This document shows, one piece after another, positions 28,177-37,516 of a stretch of DNA of 64,000 nucleotides; within the stretch, counting starts at the first letter, position 1, and the number at the start of each line of letters is the position of its first letter. Under the pieces are notes generated by a model that was given only the letters and a program-made list of their open reading frames with translations, was not told the origin of the DNA and searched no databases. This stretch comes from Bacteroidota bacterium. GTDB lineage: Bacteria; Bacteroidota; Bacteroidia; Chitinophagales; Chitinophagaceae. A program made the translations under genes and the position numbers. The DNA lies in contig JAKPSI010000119.1 in the NCBI GenBank assembly GCA_029555415.1, positions 1 through 64,000 of the forward strand, given 5' to 3'.

Positions 28177-28929
28177 ATGATTAAATATTACAAACGACTC
28201 CTTTTATTATTGGTTTTATTTTCATGCAAATCAGAAAAAACATATAAATATTATGAAAGCGCCGGCACTTCTGAAACAGGTATTACTTATAAAGATCCGA
28301 TAACTTTAAAAGCTAATAGCGACTCCGAGGCCTATCTACAAGCATATACAACATTTTGTATTTCTCAATCTGTTAGCAGTGAATTCAGTAAAAATTCAAA
28401 CACTAAACTAAATAATCCCATTCCATTCAAACTGATTAACAAAGATGGTGTAGATATTTTTTTAACTATTAATTTTGCTCATAAAGACAGTCTCGAAAAA
28501 GAAATTGAAAGCAGCATCAAATCAAGGGTCAAGGAGCTACATAACAATGCAGAAAACAGTCTATCAGATGTTGAAAAGCCAGATTCTTCTACTTACGAAA
28601 TATTAGAAACTAACCACAATCAGGCGGTTGAAAACTTTCACATCTTTTATAAGAATAGTAAAACTGACAAACAGTCTCTGCAGGATTTCGTTAATAAATT
28701 CAGGCAGTCTTTTTGTACAAGAAAATGCAACATATTTTTATACGATTCAAAGGCAATAAAAAAATTGGTGACGGCATACCCATTAACCGATAAAGAGTAT
28801 CTGCTTCTTGCAGATCATAATACAGCACAATCCCTTTTTGATTTAACCGAAATCTGGCTGTATCCACTTCAAGATATAAAGTATAAAGAACTGGGAGGCA
28901 AGAACTGGAAGAAGAAACCAGTAGAATAA
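28177..28929 (+). CDS. Lipoprotein of unknown function
   Basis: About 250 residues from the ATG at 28177 (a GTG at 28171 is also in frame). LLLLVLFSCKSEK is a lipoprotein signal with the lipidated Cys in LFSC. The rest is hydrophilic with many Lys, Asn and Ser residues; no domain is recognised. The low GC content and position 3' of hsdR place it in the defence island, but it need not belong to the restriction operon. Confidence 0.65.
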   Translation: MIKYYKRLLLLLVLFSCKSEKTYKYYESAGTSETGITYKDPITLKANSDSEAYLQAYTTFCISQSVSSEFSKNSNTKLNNPIPFKLINKDGVDIFLTINFAHKDSLEKEIESSIKSRVKELHNNAENSLSDVEKPDSSTYEILETNHNQAVENFHIFYKNSKTDKQSLQDFVNKFRQSFCTRKCNIFLYDSKAIKKLVTAYPLTDKEYLLLADHNTAQSLFDLTEIWLYPLQDIKYKELGGKNWKKKPVE

Positions 28930-28950
28930 AATATTAAAATAGATCTATTT

Positions 28951-30177
28951 CTACTTTGCAAATAGATACCACTTTGTAAGCACATTCTCAGGCATCTCCA
29001 CCACCAACTTATAAAAATCCGAAGGCATATCCTTCAGCTTAAATGATGCCTCCCCCTTACTCACTGCCACACTCGTGATCTGAAAATAATGGTCCTTTCC
29101 ACCCTTGCCGAACTCATTGGTCGTGCTGACCCAGATGCGGGCGATACCTTCGTTTAACAGGGGTGTCCAGTGAATGGTCAGGATGCTGTCTTGTACGGTA
29201 ATGACCGGATGGATGGCGGAGAGCCGGCCCGTCAGTGGTATGCCGTCCAGTTCCACTTCCACCGTCCGGGGTATTGTGAGACGCAAGTGCTTCGCCATCG
29301 TGGGCATGATGTCCACAATACCCGGGTTGCCGGTTTTGAAATAGCTGTTCAGTCGCTTTGCATTCGTAGCGATCCAGGTGGTACGCTCGCGGTCGCCCTG
29401 GCCGCCATGTCCATAGCCGTTCTCCTCCCGGCCATGATCGGTGGTGATCCAGATCTGCCAGTCTTCATTGAAATGTTGTTGCCGGTACTGAATGGCCGCC
29501 CAGATACGGCCGAGCTGCTTGTCCAGCATCTTCACCGCATCGGTCAGCTCCTTGCTGTTCCCGTGCCTGTGCCCCAATTCATCCGTATACTCCAGGTACA
29601 CCCAGCTCAGGTCCGGCGCGTGGCGCCTGATATTCGCAGCGGCGCTGTCCGTCACCGCCTCATCAATGACATGATAAAAATACCCGGCCGTATCATGCGG
29701 AAAACGGACCGTGTCCAGCTCCATGCCGTCATAATAATACTCGGGCATGATCTTCCCCGCATCCGCGGAATCACTGCCCACCAGCTTCGTGCGGTTATCC
29801 AGCCAGGTGGAAAAGACCGCCGTGGTTTTCTCCGGGTGCCGCTCTTTCAGTAAGCGGAAGATATTATAGTAATGATAGTTCGGGGCGGCAATATCATTGT
29901 CCCACACATTGTGCTTGTTCACCCAGGTTCCCGTCAGCAGACTGTTATACCCCACCGCTGAGATCGTCGGGGTTTCGGAATAACCTCCCTTCTCGCCGCC
30001 TACATGCGCGCGGGTGTAGCCGCCATGTTTGGTAATAGCGTGTAGATTGGGCATGGGGAGGGATTCAATGAGATCGGCGGGAATGCCGTCGGCGATGATG
30101 AAGATGACTTTTGGGGTGCGTTGCGCCGTTAGCTGAAGGGATAGGATGAGCGTGATGAGGAGGAGGAGCTTTTTCAT
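28951..30177 (-). CDS. Alkaline-phosphatase-superfamily phosphodiesterase/pyrophosphatase
   Basis: 408 residues from the ATG at 30177; the extra 16 residues of the longer frame come from a repeat module and are rejected. After a signal peptide (KKLLLLITLILSLQLTAQ) comes VIFIIADGIPADLI, with the metal Asp, and TPTISAVGYNSLLTG holding the Thr/Ser nucleophile region. WVYLEYTDELGHRHG and ITTDHGREENGYGHGG give the remaining metal ligands (DxxxH, DH, H). This matches type I phosphodiesterase/nucleotide pyrophosphatase proteins. Secreted or periplasmic; substrate unknown. Confidence 0.85.
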   Translation of the reverse strand: MKKLLLLITLILSLQLTAQRTPKVIFIIADGIPADLIESLPMPNLHAITKHGGYTRAHVGGEKGGYSETPTISAVGYNSLLTGTWVNKHNVWDNDIAAPNYHYYNIFRLLKERHPEKTTAVFSTWLDNRTKLVGSDSADAGKIMPEYYYDGMELDTVRFPHDTAGYFYHVIDEAVTDSAAANIRRHAPDLSWVYLEYTDELGHRHGNSKELTDAVKMLDKQLGRIWAAIQYRQQHFNEDWQIWITTDHGREENGYGHGGQGDRERTTWIATNAKRLNSYFKTGNPGIVDIMPTMAKHLRLTIPRTVEVELDGIPLTGRLSAIHPVITVQDSILTIHWTPLLNEGIARIWVSTTNEFGKGGKDHYFQITSVAVSKGEASFKLKDMPSDFYKLVVEMPENVLTKWYLFAK

Positions 30178-31007
30178 ATGTAATGGCTGCTGGCTTCTGG
30201 TCACTGGCCCGTCCGAACGGTTCATCCGGGCGGGCTGCTGGGGCGTGCTAAGTAGCAGCTGTTAAATTTCGGGCGATTTTTTCATATTTAGCTTTCGTCT
30301 GGTTTTTCAGATGTGTACCCTATGTACCTCAACTATGTGTCCCTATGTGTCTACTGTGCCTATGTGGTTAAGCTTTTTATGTGTTCTACAGTGAATCTGC
30401 GAAAGCTTAAACACATAGAAACATAGGCACATAGGGACACATAGAAGAAAGCAAATCCACTTTCGCTGCGTAGGAGATGTTTCATTTTAAATTGATCTTT
30501 CCCGCAGCGTCCGTTACACTGCACCTCCTGTCATTCCGAGCTTCGCGAGGAACCCGGCTGTTTTGTTCTGAAGTAAAACAGCACTAAACGAAGAGCCATT
30601 GTATTATTTCTTCATTTTACTTTTTTTCTTGATAAAAAAAGTAACAAAAAAATCAAGGCTGCGGAAAAATTTGCTAAAAATTGTGCCGTCAGCCAAAAGA
30701 AAGCTGCTAGCTTCTAGCTGTTAGCTGCTAGTACCTTCTAACAGGCATCCTGTAAAGCTTCTACACCTATTACCTTTCACCTGCAACCTATTACCTGCTC
30801 CAACCGCAATTTTTCCGAGGCCGATCATCCCCGTTAATTATTCGGACTCCTGTCGACCAGTCTTTAAAGAGTGCTACTACTAGAAAAGTGTAAATAGTTT
30901 ACTCGAAGCCCATTATCATTTATCCATTATCATCTATCCATTATCATCTATCCATTAACCCAAACTTCCTACGAAGCAACTTTTATCTATTACCTAATAC
31001 CTATTAC
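30178..31007. repeat. Long intergenic region made of repeat modules
   Basis: 830 bp with no credible gene. Modules: a 32-bp hairpin element (30207-30238, also at 33704-33735), a large inverted repeat (30335-30378 with 30402-30444), a TGTCATTCCGAG element near 30531, an exact 90-bp element 30605-30694 (also 34093-34182) that includes an A/T hairpin, a CTAGCTGTTAGCTGCTAG stretch, and a 113-bp element 30805-30917 (also 34281-34393). Short tandem pieces of the CTATTACC and CCATTATC type fill the end. Confidence 0.85.
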
Positions 31008-32114
31008 CTACTCCACTATTCTATAACTCGTGCTTCTCCCTCCTCCCTCTTCCTTCACCAGTATATTTTTATGCATCATGTCCTGTATATCTCTCAAAGC
31101 CGTATCAGTTGAGGTTTTCGTGATCTTCGCGTATTTGGAAGTATTCAGTTTTCCTTCAAAGCCATCTAACAATTTATTCAGTATGATACGCTGCCTGGGG
31201 TTCAGATCTGTAGCAGCATATTTTTCCCAGAACCGGGCTTTTTTCAGTACACCGAAAAGTGTTTCACTGCTGGCTTCCAGGGCACGGTCAAGGCACTCTA
31301 AGAACCAGATGATCCAGTTGCTGATATCCATGGAACCTTTTTGAGTGCTTTCCAGTATCTCATAATATTCTCTTCTTTCTTTACGTATCTGCGCGCTCAT
31401 GCTGTAAAAACGCTGGGATGACCGATCAGCGCGGGAGAGTTGCATGTCTGCAATAGCCCGTGCAATACGTCCATTCCCATCATCAAAAGGATGGATGGTC
31501 ACAAACCAAAGATGCGCTACCGCAGCTTTGATGACCGGATCCATATGCTTGTCCTCGTTGAACCAGTTGATGAATTGCCGCATCTCTTCTTCAAGACGGT
31601 CTGCATCCGGCGCTTCAAAATGCACCTGCTGTTTTCCCATTGCTCCGGAAACCACCTGCATCGGATCATCTTTTTTATGATCCCGCCAGGCAGCAACCGT
31701 TATTTTATGCATCCCACTTCTGCCCGTTGGGAAAAGTGCGGCATGCCATCCAAACAATCTTTCTGCAGATAACGGTTCCTGAAATTGTTGCGTTGCATCG
31801 AGCAGCATTTCCACCACACCGTCCACATGACGGTCGCTGGGTACCAGCCCGGCTATTTCCATTCCTAAGCGACGGGCAATGGAGGACCGGACCTGTCCTG
31901 CATCCAGTAATTCTCCTTCTATTTCGCTCGACTTCAGCACATCCATCGTCAGGGTCTGGAGACTGGCTTCAGCCTTCAGCTGAAAACCCATTGCTTCCAT
32001 CCGGCCCAATAATCTTCCCTGCCGGTTGCTGATCCCGGCTAATAATTGTCCGACCCGCTCCTGATCCCAGGTAAAACGGGGCCAGTGTGGTAATTGATAT
32101 ATGTAGATGGGCAT
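31008..32114 (-). CDS. Fic-domain protein with N-terminal DUF4172-type domain
   Basis: 368 residues from the ATG at 32114. The N-terminus PIYIYQLPHWPRFTW is the DUF4172 type, and SSEIEG (about 62-67) fits the inhibitory (S/T)xxxE(G/N) helix, placing it in class II Fic proteins that hold their own activity in check. The active-site loop is HPFDDGNGRIAR (about 208-219), complete with catalytic His. The C-terminus looks like a winged helix. Such proteins AMPylate targets; the target is unknown. It is a single gene between repeat-rich spacers. Confidence 0.9.
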   Translation of the reverse strand: MPIYIYQLPHWPRFTWDQERVGQLLAGISNRQGRLLGRMEAMGFQLKAEASLQTLTMDVLKSSEIEGELLDAGQVRSSIARRLGMEIAGLVPSDRHVDGVVEMLLDATQQFQEPLSAERLFGWHAALFPTGRSGMHKITVAAWRDHKKDDPMQVVSGAMGKQQVHFEAPDADRLEEEMRQFINWFNEDKHMDPVIKAAVAHLWFVTIHPFDDGNGRIARAIADMQLSRADRSSQRFYSMSAQIRKERREYYEILESTQKGSMDISNWIIWFLECLDRALEASSETLFGVLKKARFWEKYAATDLNPRQRIILNKLLDGFEGKLNTSKYAKITKTSTDTALRDIQDMMHKNILVKEEGGGRSTSYRIVE

Positions 32115-32448
32115 TCTCCGCAATTTATGCGGTGAATATATCCTTTATTTACCGCATTTTCAAGTTTAGGGGGTAAAATGAGGAGAATAAGGAGGTTAAT
32201 CACCGCATCTGAGGCCTGCGGCCGGCTTAACACAGCGTTAGAGCGTACATTGAACTCCGTGTTACCCTGTGCCCTCTGTATCTCCCTGCCGGCAGGCAGG
32301 TGTGTTGAAATATTCATGGTAAACCAGCGGGCCGATCCGATATACAGCCAGTTTCCCCGCCAGGCCCGGAATGCTGGAGAAAAGGTAAATTCAGGAATGA
32401 AAAAAGGGATATGCCCTGCAGAACAGTCATGAAACCGAACAAGCACCC
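32115..32448. repeat. Intergenic repeat block
   Basis: 334 bp between the divergent Fic and esterase genes. Around 32190-32370 it carries, in opposite orientation, the same modules as 13740-13890: GCCTGCGGCCGGCTTAACAC, the CTGCCGGCAGGCAG palindrome (near 32290) and GCCAGTTTCC. Promoters for the two flanking genes should be here, but none is clear. Confidence 0.65.
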
Positions 32449-33603
32449 ATGCACAAATTCATTATCATACTGTACTTCCTCCCCTCACTCCTGTTCGGGC
32501 AAACCACTACAGAACTATCACTCCACTCATCATACTTAAATGCAGACCGGAAAATATGGGTGAACACCCCCGAACATTATGAACTGCGGAAAGACAGCCT
32601 GCACCTGATCTTCCTGCTGGATGGCAATAACAGATCGCTTTTTGAATATACGGTCGCCTCTAAAAGATTCCTGGAACACAATGCGGTTGACCTTTCTGAT
32701 TTCAATACGCCGGAATCGATCATCATCGGCATTGAGCAGTCGGAAGACCGCTGGGATGACTTTGGCGACAGCCTGAGATCCCCGCTGTTCCAGTCCTTCC
32801 TGGAAAAAGAACTCATTCCTTATGTAAATGCTCATTACAGGACCGTTCCCTACAGGATCCTGATCGGGCATTCGCTGGCAGCACGTTTCGCTATCAATAC
32901 CCTGCTCAGCCAACCGGATCTGTTCAATGCCATCATCGCGGCCAGTCCGGCATTTCCGCAAAAGCTGACAGATAAGATCCTTGCCCGATTCGATATGCTC
33001 TTACATACAAAACTGCCCCACGATAAGGCTTTGTTTTTTTCCACTACCTATCTCAAAGACGATAACACGGAAGAGGGCTTCCGCTACTTTTCAGAATCAC
33101 TGGTTAAATCCTGCAAGAGCAATGCTGTAAATAATTTCCGTTTCCAATTCAATAGTTCCAAAACTTTGGGCCACGGAAAAAGCCCCTATTTCTCCATCCC
33201 CGAGGGATTGCATTTTATTTACGACCCCTCCCTTTGGCAATTAACAACAGACAGTCTATTCCCGAATGGAAACACCTCACCGGCAGCTGTAAACCGTTAC
33301 CAGCAGCGCATACAACAACGATTCGGTATCCCTGTTTCGATCCATCCATTCGCTACGATTCTGGCAGATGAGCTGGTTAAACAGCATAAAACAAAAGAGG
33401 CGATCGCATTACTCAGGACGGAAGCAGAGCTGCAGCCCACAGATATCAACCTGTTCGCGCAGTTACTCGCGTTGATGAAAAAGTATCAGTCGGCCGACTA
33501 TTCAAATTATGAAGCAAAACTAAAGAGCACCTTCAGTGAGTTAAAGCTGTCGCAGAAAGAACAAAATGACTGGATGGATTGGATCCGGGCGAATAGCCAA
33601 TAA
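32449..33603 (+). CDS. Alpha/beta-hydrolase esterase (enterochelin-esterase-like)
   Basis: A 384-residue secreted protein. Signal peptide MHKFIIILYFLPSLLFGQ; then the D-family esterase fold with FLLDGNNR, RILIGHSLAA (nucleophile Ser in GHSLA), and GHGKSPYFSIPEG for the His. The C-terminal 100 residues are helical, TPR-like (EAIALLRTEAELQPTDINL). The putative substrate is an ester of a secondary metabolite or a sugar; a siderophore role is not supported by neighbours. Confidence 0.82.
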   Translation: MHKFIIILYFLPSLLFGQTTTELSLHSSYLNADRKIWVNTPEHYELRKDSLHLIFLLDGNNRSLFEYTVASKRFLEHNAVDLSDFNTPESIIIGIEQSEDRWDDFGDSLRSPLFQSFLEKELIPYVNAHYRTVPYRILIGHSLAARFAINTLLSQPDLFNAIIAASPAFPQKLTDKILARFDMLLHTKLPHDKALFFSTTYLKDDNTEEGFRYFSESLVKSCKSNAVNNFRFQFNSSKTLGHGKSPYFSIPEGLHFIYDPSLWQLTTDSLFPNGNTSPAAVNRYQQRIQQRFGIPVSIHPFATILADELVKQHKTKEAIALLRTEAELQPTDINLFAQLLALMKKYQSADYSNYEAKLKSTFSELKLSQKEQNDWMDWIRANSQ

Positions 33604-34578
33604 TGTCAATTGGAGATACGTTCGTATTATTTCTCCTTACTTTTTTTCCTGATAAAAAAAAGTAACAGCAAATTGAGAGAAAGCTGCCAGCTACTGGCTT
33701 TTAGCCCGTCCGAACGGTTCATCCGGGCGGGCTGCCAGTACCTTCTAACTGGCATATGTGATGCTTCTTCATCTATTACCTTTCAACAATTACATGTTAC
33801 TGGTTCAAACGACATTAGAACAAAAGGGGTAACCAGTTGACTGTCGCGCTGCGTAAGAAATGTTTCAATTGAAATTGATCTTTCCTGCAGCGGCCCCCCT
33901 AAACTGCAGCGCTTGTCATTCCGAGCCAGGCGAGGAACCTTGATGAATTGTTATACCAAACGATGAAATGCAACGGGTCTACTAGTGGCTAGTAGCTAAC
34001 AGCTAGCAGCTTTCCTCTGTCCTTCCGAGCTTCGCAAGGAACCCGGCTTTTTGTGCTGATGTAACACCGCAATCATCGTGGGGCTATTGTAGTATTTCTT
34101 CATTTTACTTTTTTTCTTGATAAAAAAAGTAACAAAAAAATCAAGGCTGCGGAAAAATTTGCTAAAAATTGTGCCGTCAGCCTAAACCCGGCGAACTCGC
34201 CACTTACTTTCTTGTCGCGTCATCATCCGTTTGGGCTCAAACAGCGCCGGCTTTTACGGCTTCCTGCCCAATTTTCTTAACGCAATTTTTCCGAGGCCGA
34301 TCGTCACCGTTAATTATTCGGGCTCCTGTCGACCAGTCTTTAAAGAGTGCTACTACTAGAAAAGAGTAAATAGTTTACTCGAAGCCCATTATCCTTTATC
34401 CATTATCTTCTATCCATTAAACCAAACTTCCTACGAAGTAATTATTGCCTGTTACCTTATACCTGTCCCCTATTACCTCGTTCCTGCGCCCCGCGCGGGC
34501 CGTGTCCTCTAGTCCCCTGCCCGCTTTTGCCCACCTCTCGAATATAATTCCTCCGTGCCTCCGTGGTTAAAAAAAGCG
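33604..34578. repeat. Long intergenic region made of repeat modules
   Basis: 975 bp without a credible gene. It contains the second copies of the 32-bp, 90-bp and 113-bp elements described at 30178-31007, a diverged A/T hairpin at about 33627-33667, two TGTC(A/C)TTCCGAG elements (near 33916 and 34019), a GCTGCGTAAGAAATGTTTCA segment resembling 30477-30500, and CTCCGTGCCTCCGTGGTTAA at the end. Between the 90-bp and 113-bp copies the spacer sequence is unrelated in the two loci. Confidence 0.85.
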
Positions 34579-36012
34579 TTATTTAAAATACGGACTGCTG
34601 AATCCTAACCGTTTCAATCCATTTTGCACATCCGGTATATTCATAAACAACTTCCACAGCAACCCGCTCCGGTAGTTCTCTATCATCACCACGATCGGCC
34701 CCTGATCGATCGCCAGGTGCGTCTTCGCATACCAGTTATGCTCAATACTGAAGCCATCGGCAAAGCCGTAAGGACCCCAGATCTTATCTCCGAGGTTGTA
34801 ATAGAAGTAACGCAACGCCTGCATACTCTCCTTCGGCGCGTAAGGCAATGAAGAGATCGCCGCCGTGGGCTGGATCACCCCACGGTCATTCTCCGGACTA
34901 TGCGCCACATAACCCTTGTAGCTGTCGCCCGCCGTCAGGCCCCAGCACTGCTCGCTGTAACCCTTATAATGATGCGGGTTTTCGATGCAGTAAGCCCGGT
35001 TGATCAGTGTATGGTTGCGGCCCTGTTCAAAATAATCATTGCCGAGAGAGTCTTTCAACCCGTTCGGGTCAATGCCCTGGAAGGTGTACTGCTCAAAGAA
35101 GAGCGGGCCGCCCTTGTCCTTATCATAATTACCTAACGGTAACCAGTATCCGTAATATTCCTTGCCATTTTTAAAGCCCTGACTCCCCGCCCAGGTGCCG
35201 TCGTACACGGCTTTGGAGATCGGGTGACTGGGTGAAGAAGCCGACATGATGTAGGTGATCAGACATTCATTCCATCCCCATACCGGAAAATTCATATCGA
35301 AATCGTTATTCGGACTCCAGTGCCAGAACAATTTGTTCTGTCCGTTCGTATGCCAGTTCCAGTTGGCCGCACCCCACATCTGGTTGATACGCTTGCGGAG
35401 ATAGACTTCCCGCGGATCATCACTCTTGAAGTATTCACGCGCGCATAAAAATCCCATCAGCAAATATGAGGTCTCTACAATGTCCGCGCCGTCATCCAGT
35501 CTGTCGAACCGGATCGTCTTGCCCGTCCGCCCGTTCATAAAATGCGGATAGATGCCATGGTAACAATCCGCATTGATCAGGAAGTCCGCGATCCGCATCA
35601 GCCGTCCCACGGCAGTATCCCGCCCGATCCAACCGCGTTCCACGGCCACGATCGTACTCATGATCCCGAATCCCGTACCGCCCACAGCACAGGCATCCGG
35701 ACCAAAATCCGTTTTGCTGAAATTGGGTTCATCCCAGGCTTCATTGATATAATCCCAGTAATGCTCGGCCTTCACCGTATTGTCCCGCTCCAGCGCCATA
35801 CCACTGATGGGATGCGCACCATGCCAGAAGAAACGGAAGGTTTGCCGTTGTACCACATCCAGCAACGCTGAATCCGACAGATCCTGGATGATCCCTACCG
35901 GTGTAATAAAACCCTTGCGGGGTTGCGCAAATTTCTTTTTCTCCTGAGCATGTGCGAATAAGACACTGAACAGGACCGGCAGCAGTAGCGCCGCTTTTAT
36001 TTTTTTATCCAT
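34579..36012 (-). CDS. GH144-type (glucoamylase-family-annotated) glucanase, copy 1
   Basis: A 477-residue secreted protein; signal peptide ends near AHAQ. Conserved blocks shared with the two upstream paralogues: LLDVVQRQTFRFFW, CAVGGTGFGIM, YPHFMNGRTGKTI, DDGADIVETSYL, FWHWSPNNDFDMNFP and AIDQGPIVVMIENYRSGLLW. The family includes CpSGL of Chitinophaga pinensis, an endo-beta-1,2-glucanase that founded GH144. It lies at the 3' end of the locus and its start overlaps the stop of copy 2 by 16 bp. Copy 1 differs by an extra loop around AEHYWDYINEAWDEPN. Exact specificity is not established. Confidence 0.85.
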   Translation of the reverse strand: MDKKIKAALLLPVLFSVLFAHAQEKKKFAQPRKGFITPVGIIQDLSDSALLDVVQRQTFRFFWHGAHPISGMALERDNTVKAEHYWDYINEAWDEPNFSKTDFGPDACAVGGTGFGIMSTIVAVERGWIGRDTAVGRLMRIADFLINADCYHGIYPHFMNGRTGKTIRFDRLDDGADIVETSYLLMGFLCAREYFKSDDPREVYLRKRINQMWGAANWNWHTNGQNKLFWHWSPNNDFDMNFPVWGWNECLITYIMSASSPSHPISKAVYDGTWAGSQGFKNGKEYYGYWLPLGNYDKDKGGPLFFEQYTFQGIDPNGLKDSLGNDYFEQGRNHTLINRAYCIENPHHYKGYSEQCWGLTAGDSYKGYVAHSPENDRGVIQPTAAISSLPYAPKESMQALRYFYYNLGDKIWGPYGFADGFSIEHNWYAKTHLAIDQGPIVVMIENYRSGLLWKLFMNIPDVQNGLKRLGFSSPYFK

Positions 36013-37331
36013 GGGCTTTCAAATCCGAGTTTGGTTAATCCTTTTTGTATTTCGGGGCAGCTCATGAAGAGCTTCCACATTAATCCTGTTCTGTAATTCT
36101 CGATCATGACGATGATCGGACCCTGGTCGATCGCTAGGTGACTCTTCGCCACCCATCCCTTCGTTTCATTGAAGGCGTCCACAAATCCGTAAGGCGACCA
36201 GATCTTATCTCCCAGATCATAATAAAAATGTTTCAGCGCCTGCATGCTGTACTGCGGTGTGTACGGAAAGGCACTCAATGCCGCGGTGGGCGATATCGTA
36301 CCCAGATCTTCCGTCGGTGAATGCGCCGCATAACCATTGTAGGTATCACTGGCCGTCAATCCCCAGCAATCCGCACCATAACCCTTGTATTGTTTGGGAT
36401 TGCGTATGCAATGCTCACGATTGATCAGCGTATGATTCGTATTCTGTTCCCAGTAATCCGCATACTGATCTTTCAATCCATGCGGATCTATACCCAGGAA
36501 AGTATAATGCGAGAAGAAGAGCGGACCGCCGTAATCAAAGCCCAGCGGGAGTTTGATGCCGTAAAAGCTTTTACCGTTCCTGAAATAGTTACTGTTCGTC
36601 CAGCCCTCATGATACACCGATGCCGGCACCGGATAACGCTCCCCGCTCGCCGCCATGATATACGTGATCAGGCATTCATTGAATCCATGGATCGCATTGT
36701 TCATCGCCCAGTCATTATTCGGACTCCAGTGCCAGTACAATACATTTTTGCCGCCCTGCGTGAACCAGTTCCATTCAATATCACTCCACATCCAGTTGAT
36801 GCGGTTGCGCAGATCGCGTTCTACCCGGTTATCACCTGTGAAATACTGCCGCGCGCAAAGCAATCCCTCAAATAAGTAAGAAGTCTCTACCAGATCCGCG
36901 CCGTCATCTTTTCTGCTGAAGGGAATGGTCTTACCCGTAGCTCCGTTCAGCCAGTGCGGGAAAGCACCATGATAGGAATTGCTCTTCAAAAGGAAGTTCA
37001 CCATCTTCAGTAAGAACTTCGCCGCCGTATCCCTGCCGATCCATTTTCTTTCCGTCGCCACGATCACACTCATCACGCCAAATCCCGTTCCGCCCACCGC
37101 GCATACTTCATCGCCATATTCATAGGCGATATTGCTGCGCTCTCTGGCCAGTCCGCTCACCGGATGCGCGAAATCCCAGAAATAACGGAAGGTTTGTTGC
37201 TGAACGCGATCCAATAATGCGGAATCACTCAGGCCGGCGGGACGGTCCATCATAGACGGAATGCTGGACTGGGCTTGGATTGTAACGGATGCTACAAAAA
37301 ACGCAACAAGAAATAGAGGGTGCTTAAACAT
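35997..37331 (-). CDS. GH144-type glucanase, copy 2
   Basis: A 444-residue secreted protein with a Sec signal (VAFFVASVTIQAQ). It carries the same block order as copy 1 (QQTFRYFWDFAHPVSG, EVCAVGGTGFG, FPHWLNGATG, DDGADLVETSYLFEG, YWHWSPNNDWAMNN). Of the three paralogues it is the most compact, essentially the bare catalytic alpha/alpha barrel, and therefore the best match for a soluble endo-glucanase. It overlaps copy 1 and follows copy 3 after an AT-rich repeat spacer. Confidence 0.86.
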   Translation of the reverse strand: MFKHPLFLVAFFVASVTIQAQSSIPSMMDRPAGLSDSALLDRVQQQTFRYFWDFAHPVSGLARERSNIAYEYGDEVCAVGGTGFGVMSVIVATERKWIGRDTAAKFLLKMVNFLLKSNSYHGAFPHWLNGATGKTIPFSRKDDGADLVETSYLFEGLLCARQYFTGDNRVERDLRNRINWMWSDIEWNWFTQGGKNVLYWHWSPNNDWAMNNAIHGFNECLITYIMAASGERYPVPASVYHEGWTNSNYFRNGKSFYGIKLPLGFDYGGPLFFSHYTFLGIDPHGLKDQYADYWEQNTNHTLINREHCIRNPKQYKGYGADCWGLTASDTYNGYAAHSPTEDLGTISPTAALSAFPYTPQYSMQALKHFYYDLGDKIWSPYGFVDAFNETKGWVAKSHLAIDQGPIIVMIENYRTGLMWKLFMSCPEIQKGLTKLGFESPWIKK

Positions 37332-37516
37332 ATGTTGTTAGAAGGGAATTAGTAATTAAGAATTAAAAATTAAAAATTGAGGGCACTGGTTTCCACCCAT
37401 GATGCTTTGGTAGCATAGGGAAGTACGATCGGGACGGCATGTTGATTTTATACATTTAGCGGATTGGGAAACGCAATTCCAAATTCTGAATTTTAAATTT
37501 TTAATTTTTAATCCCT
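37332..37516. repeat. AT-rich inverted repeat spacer
   Basis: AATTAAAAATTAAAAATTG (37360-37378) is inverted at AATTTTTAATTTTTAATC (37494-37511), so the two ends of the spacer can pair. It sits between GH144 copies 2 and 3 and could act as a weak terminator or mRNA-stability element. Confidence 0.55.

Noticed and set aside
34169-34369. Short ORF in the intergenic repeat
   Set aside because: It only translates the 113-bp repeat module and its spacer; the related locus at 30.7 kb does not preserve the frame.
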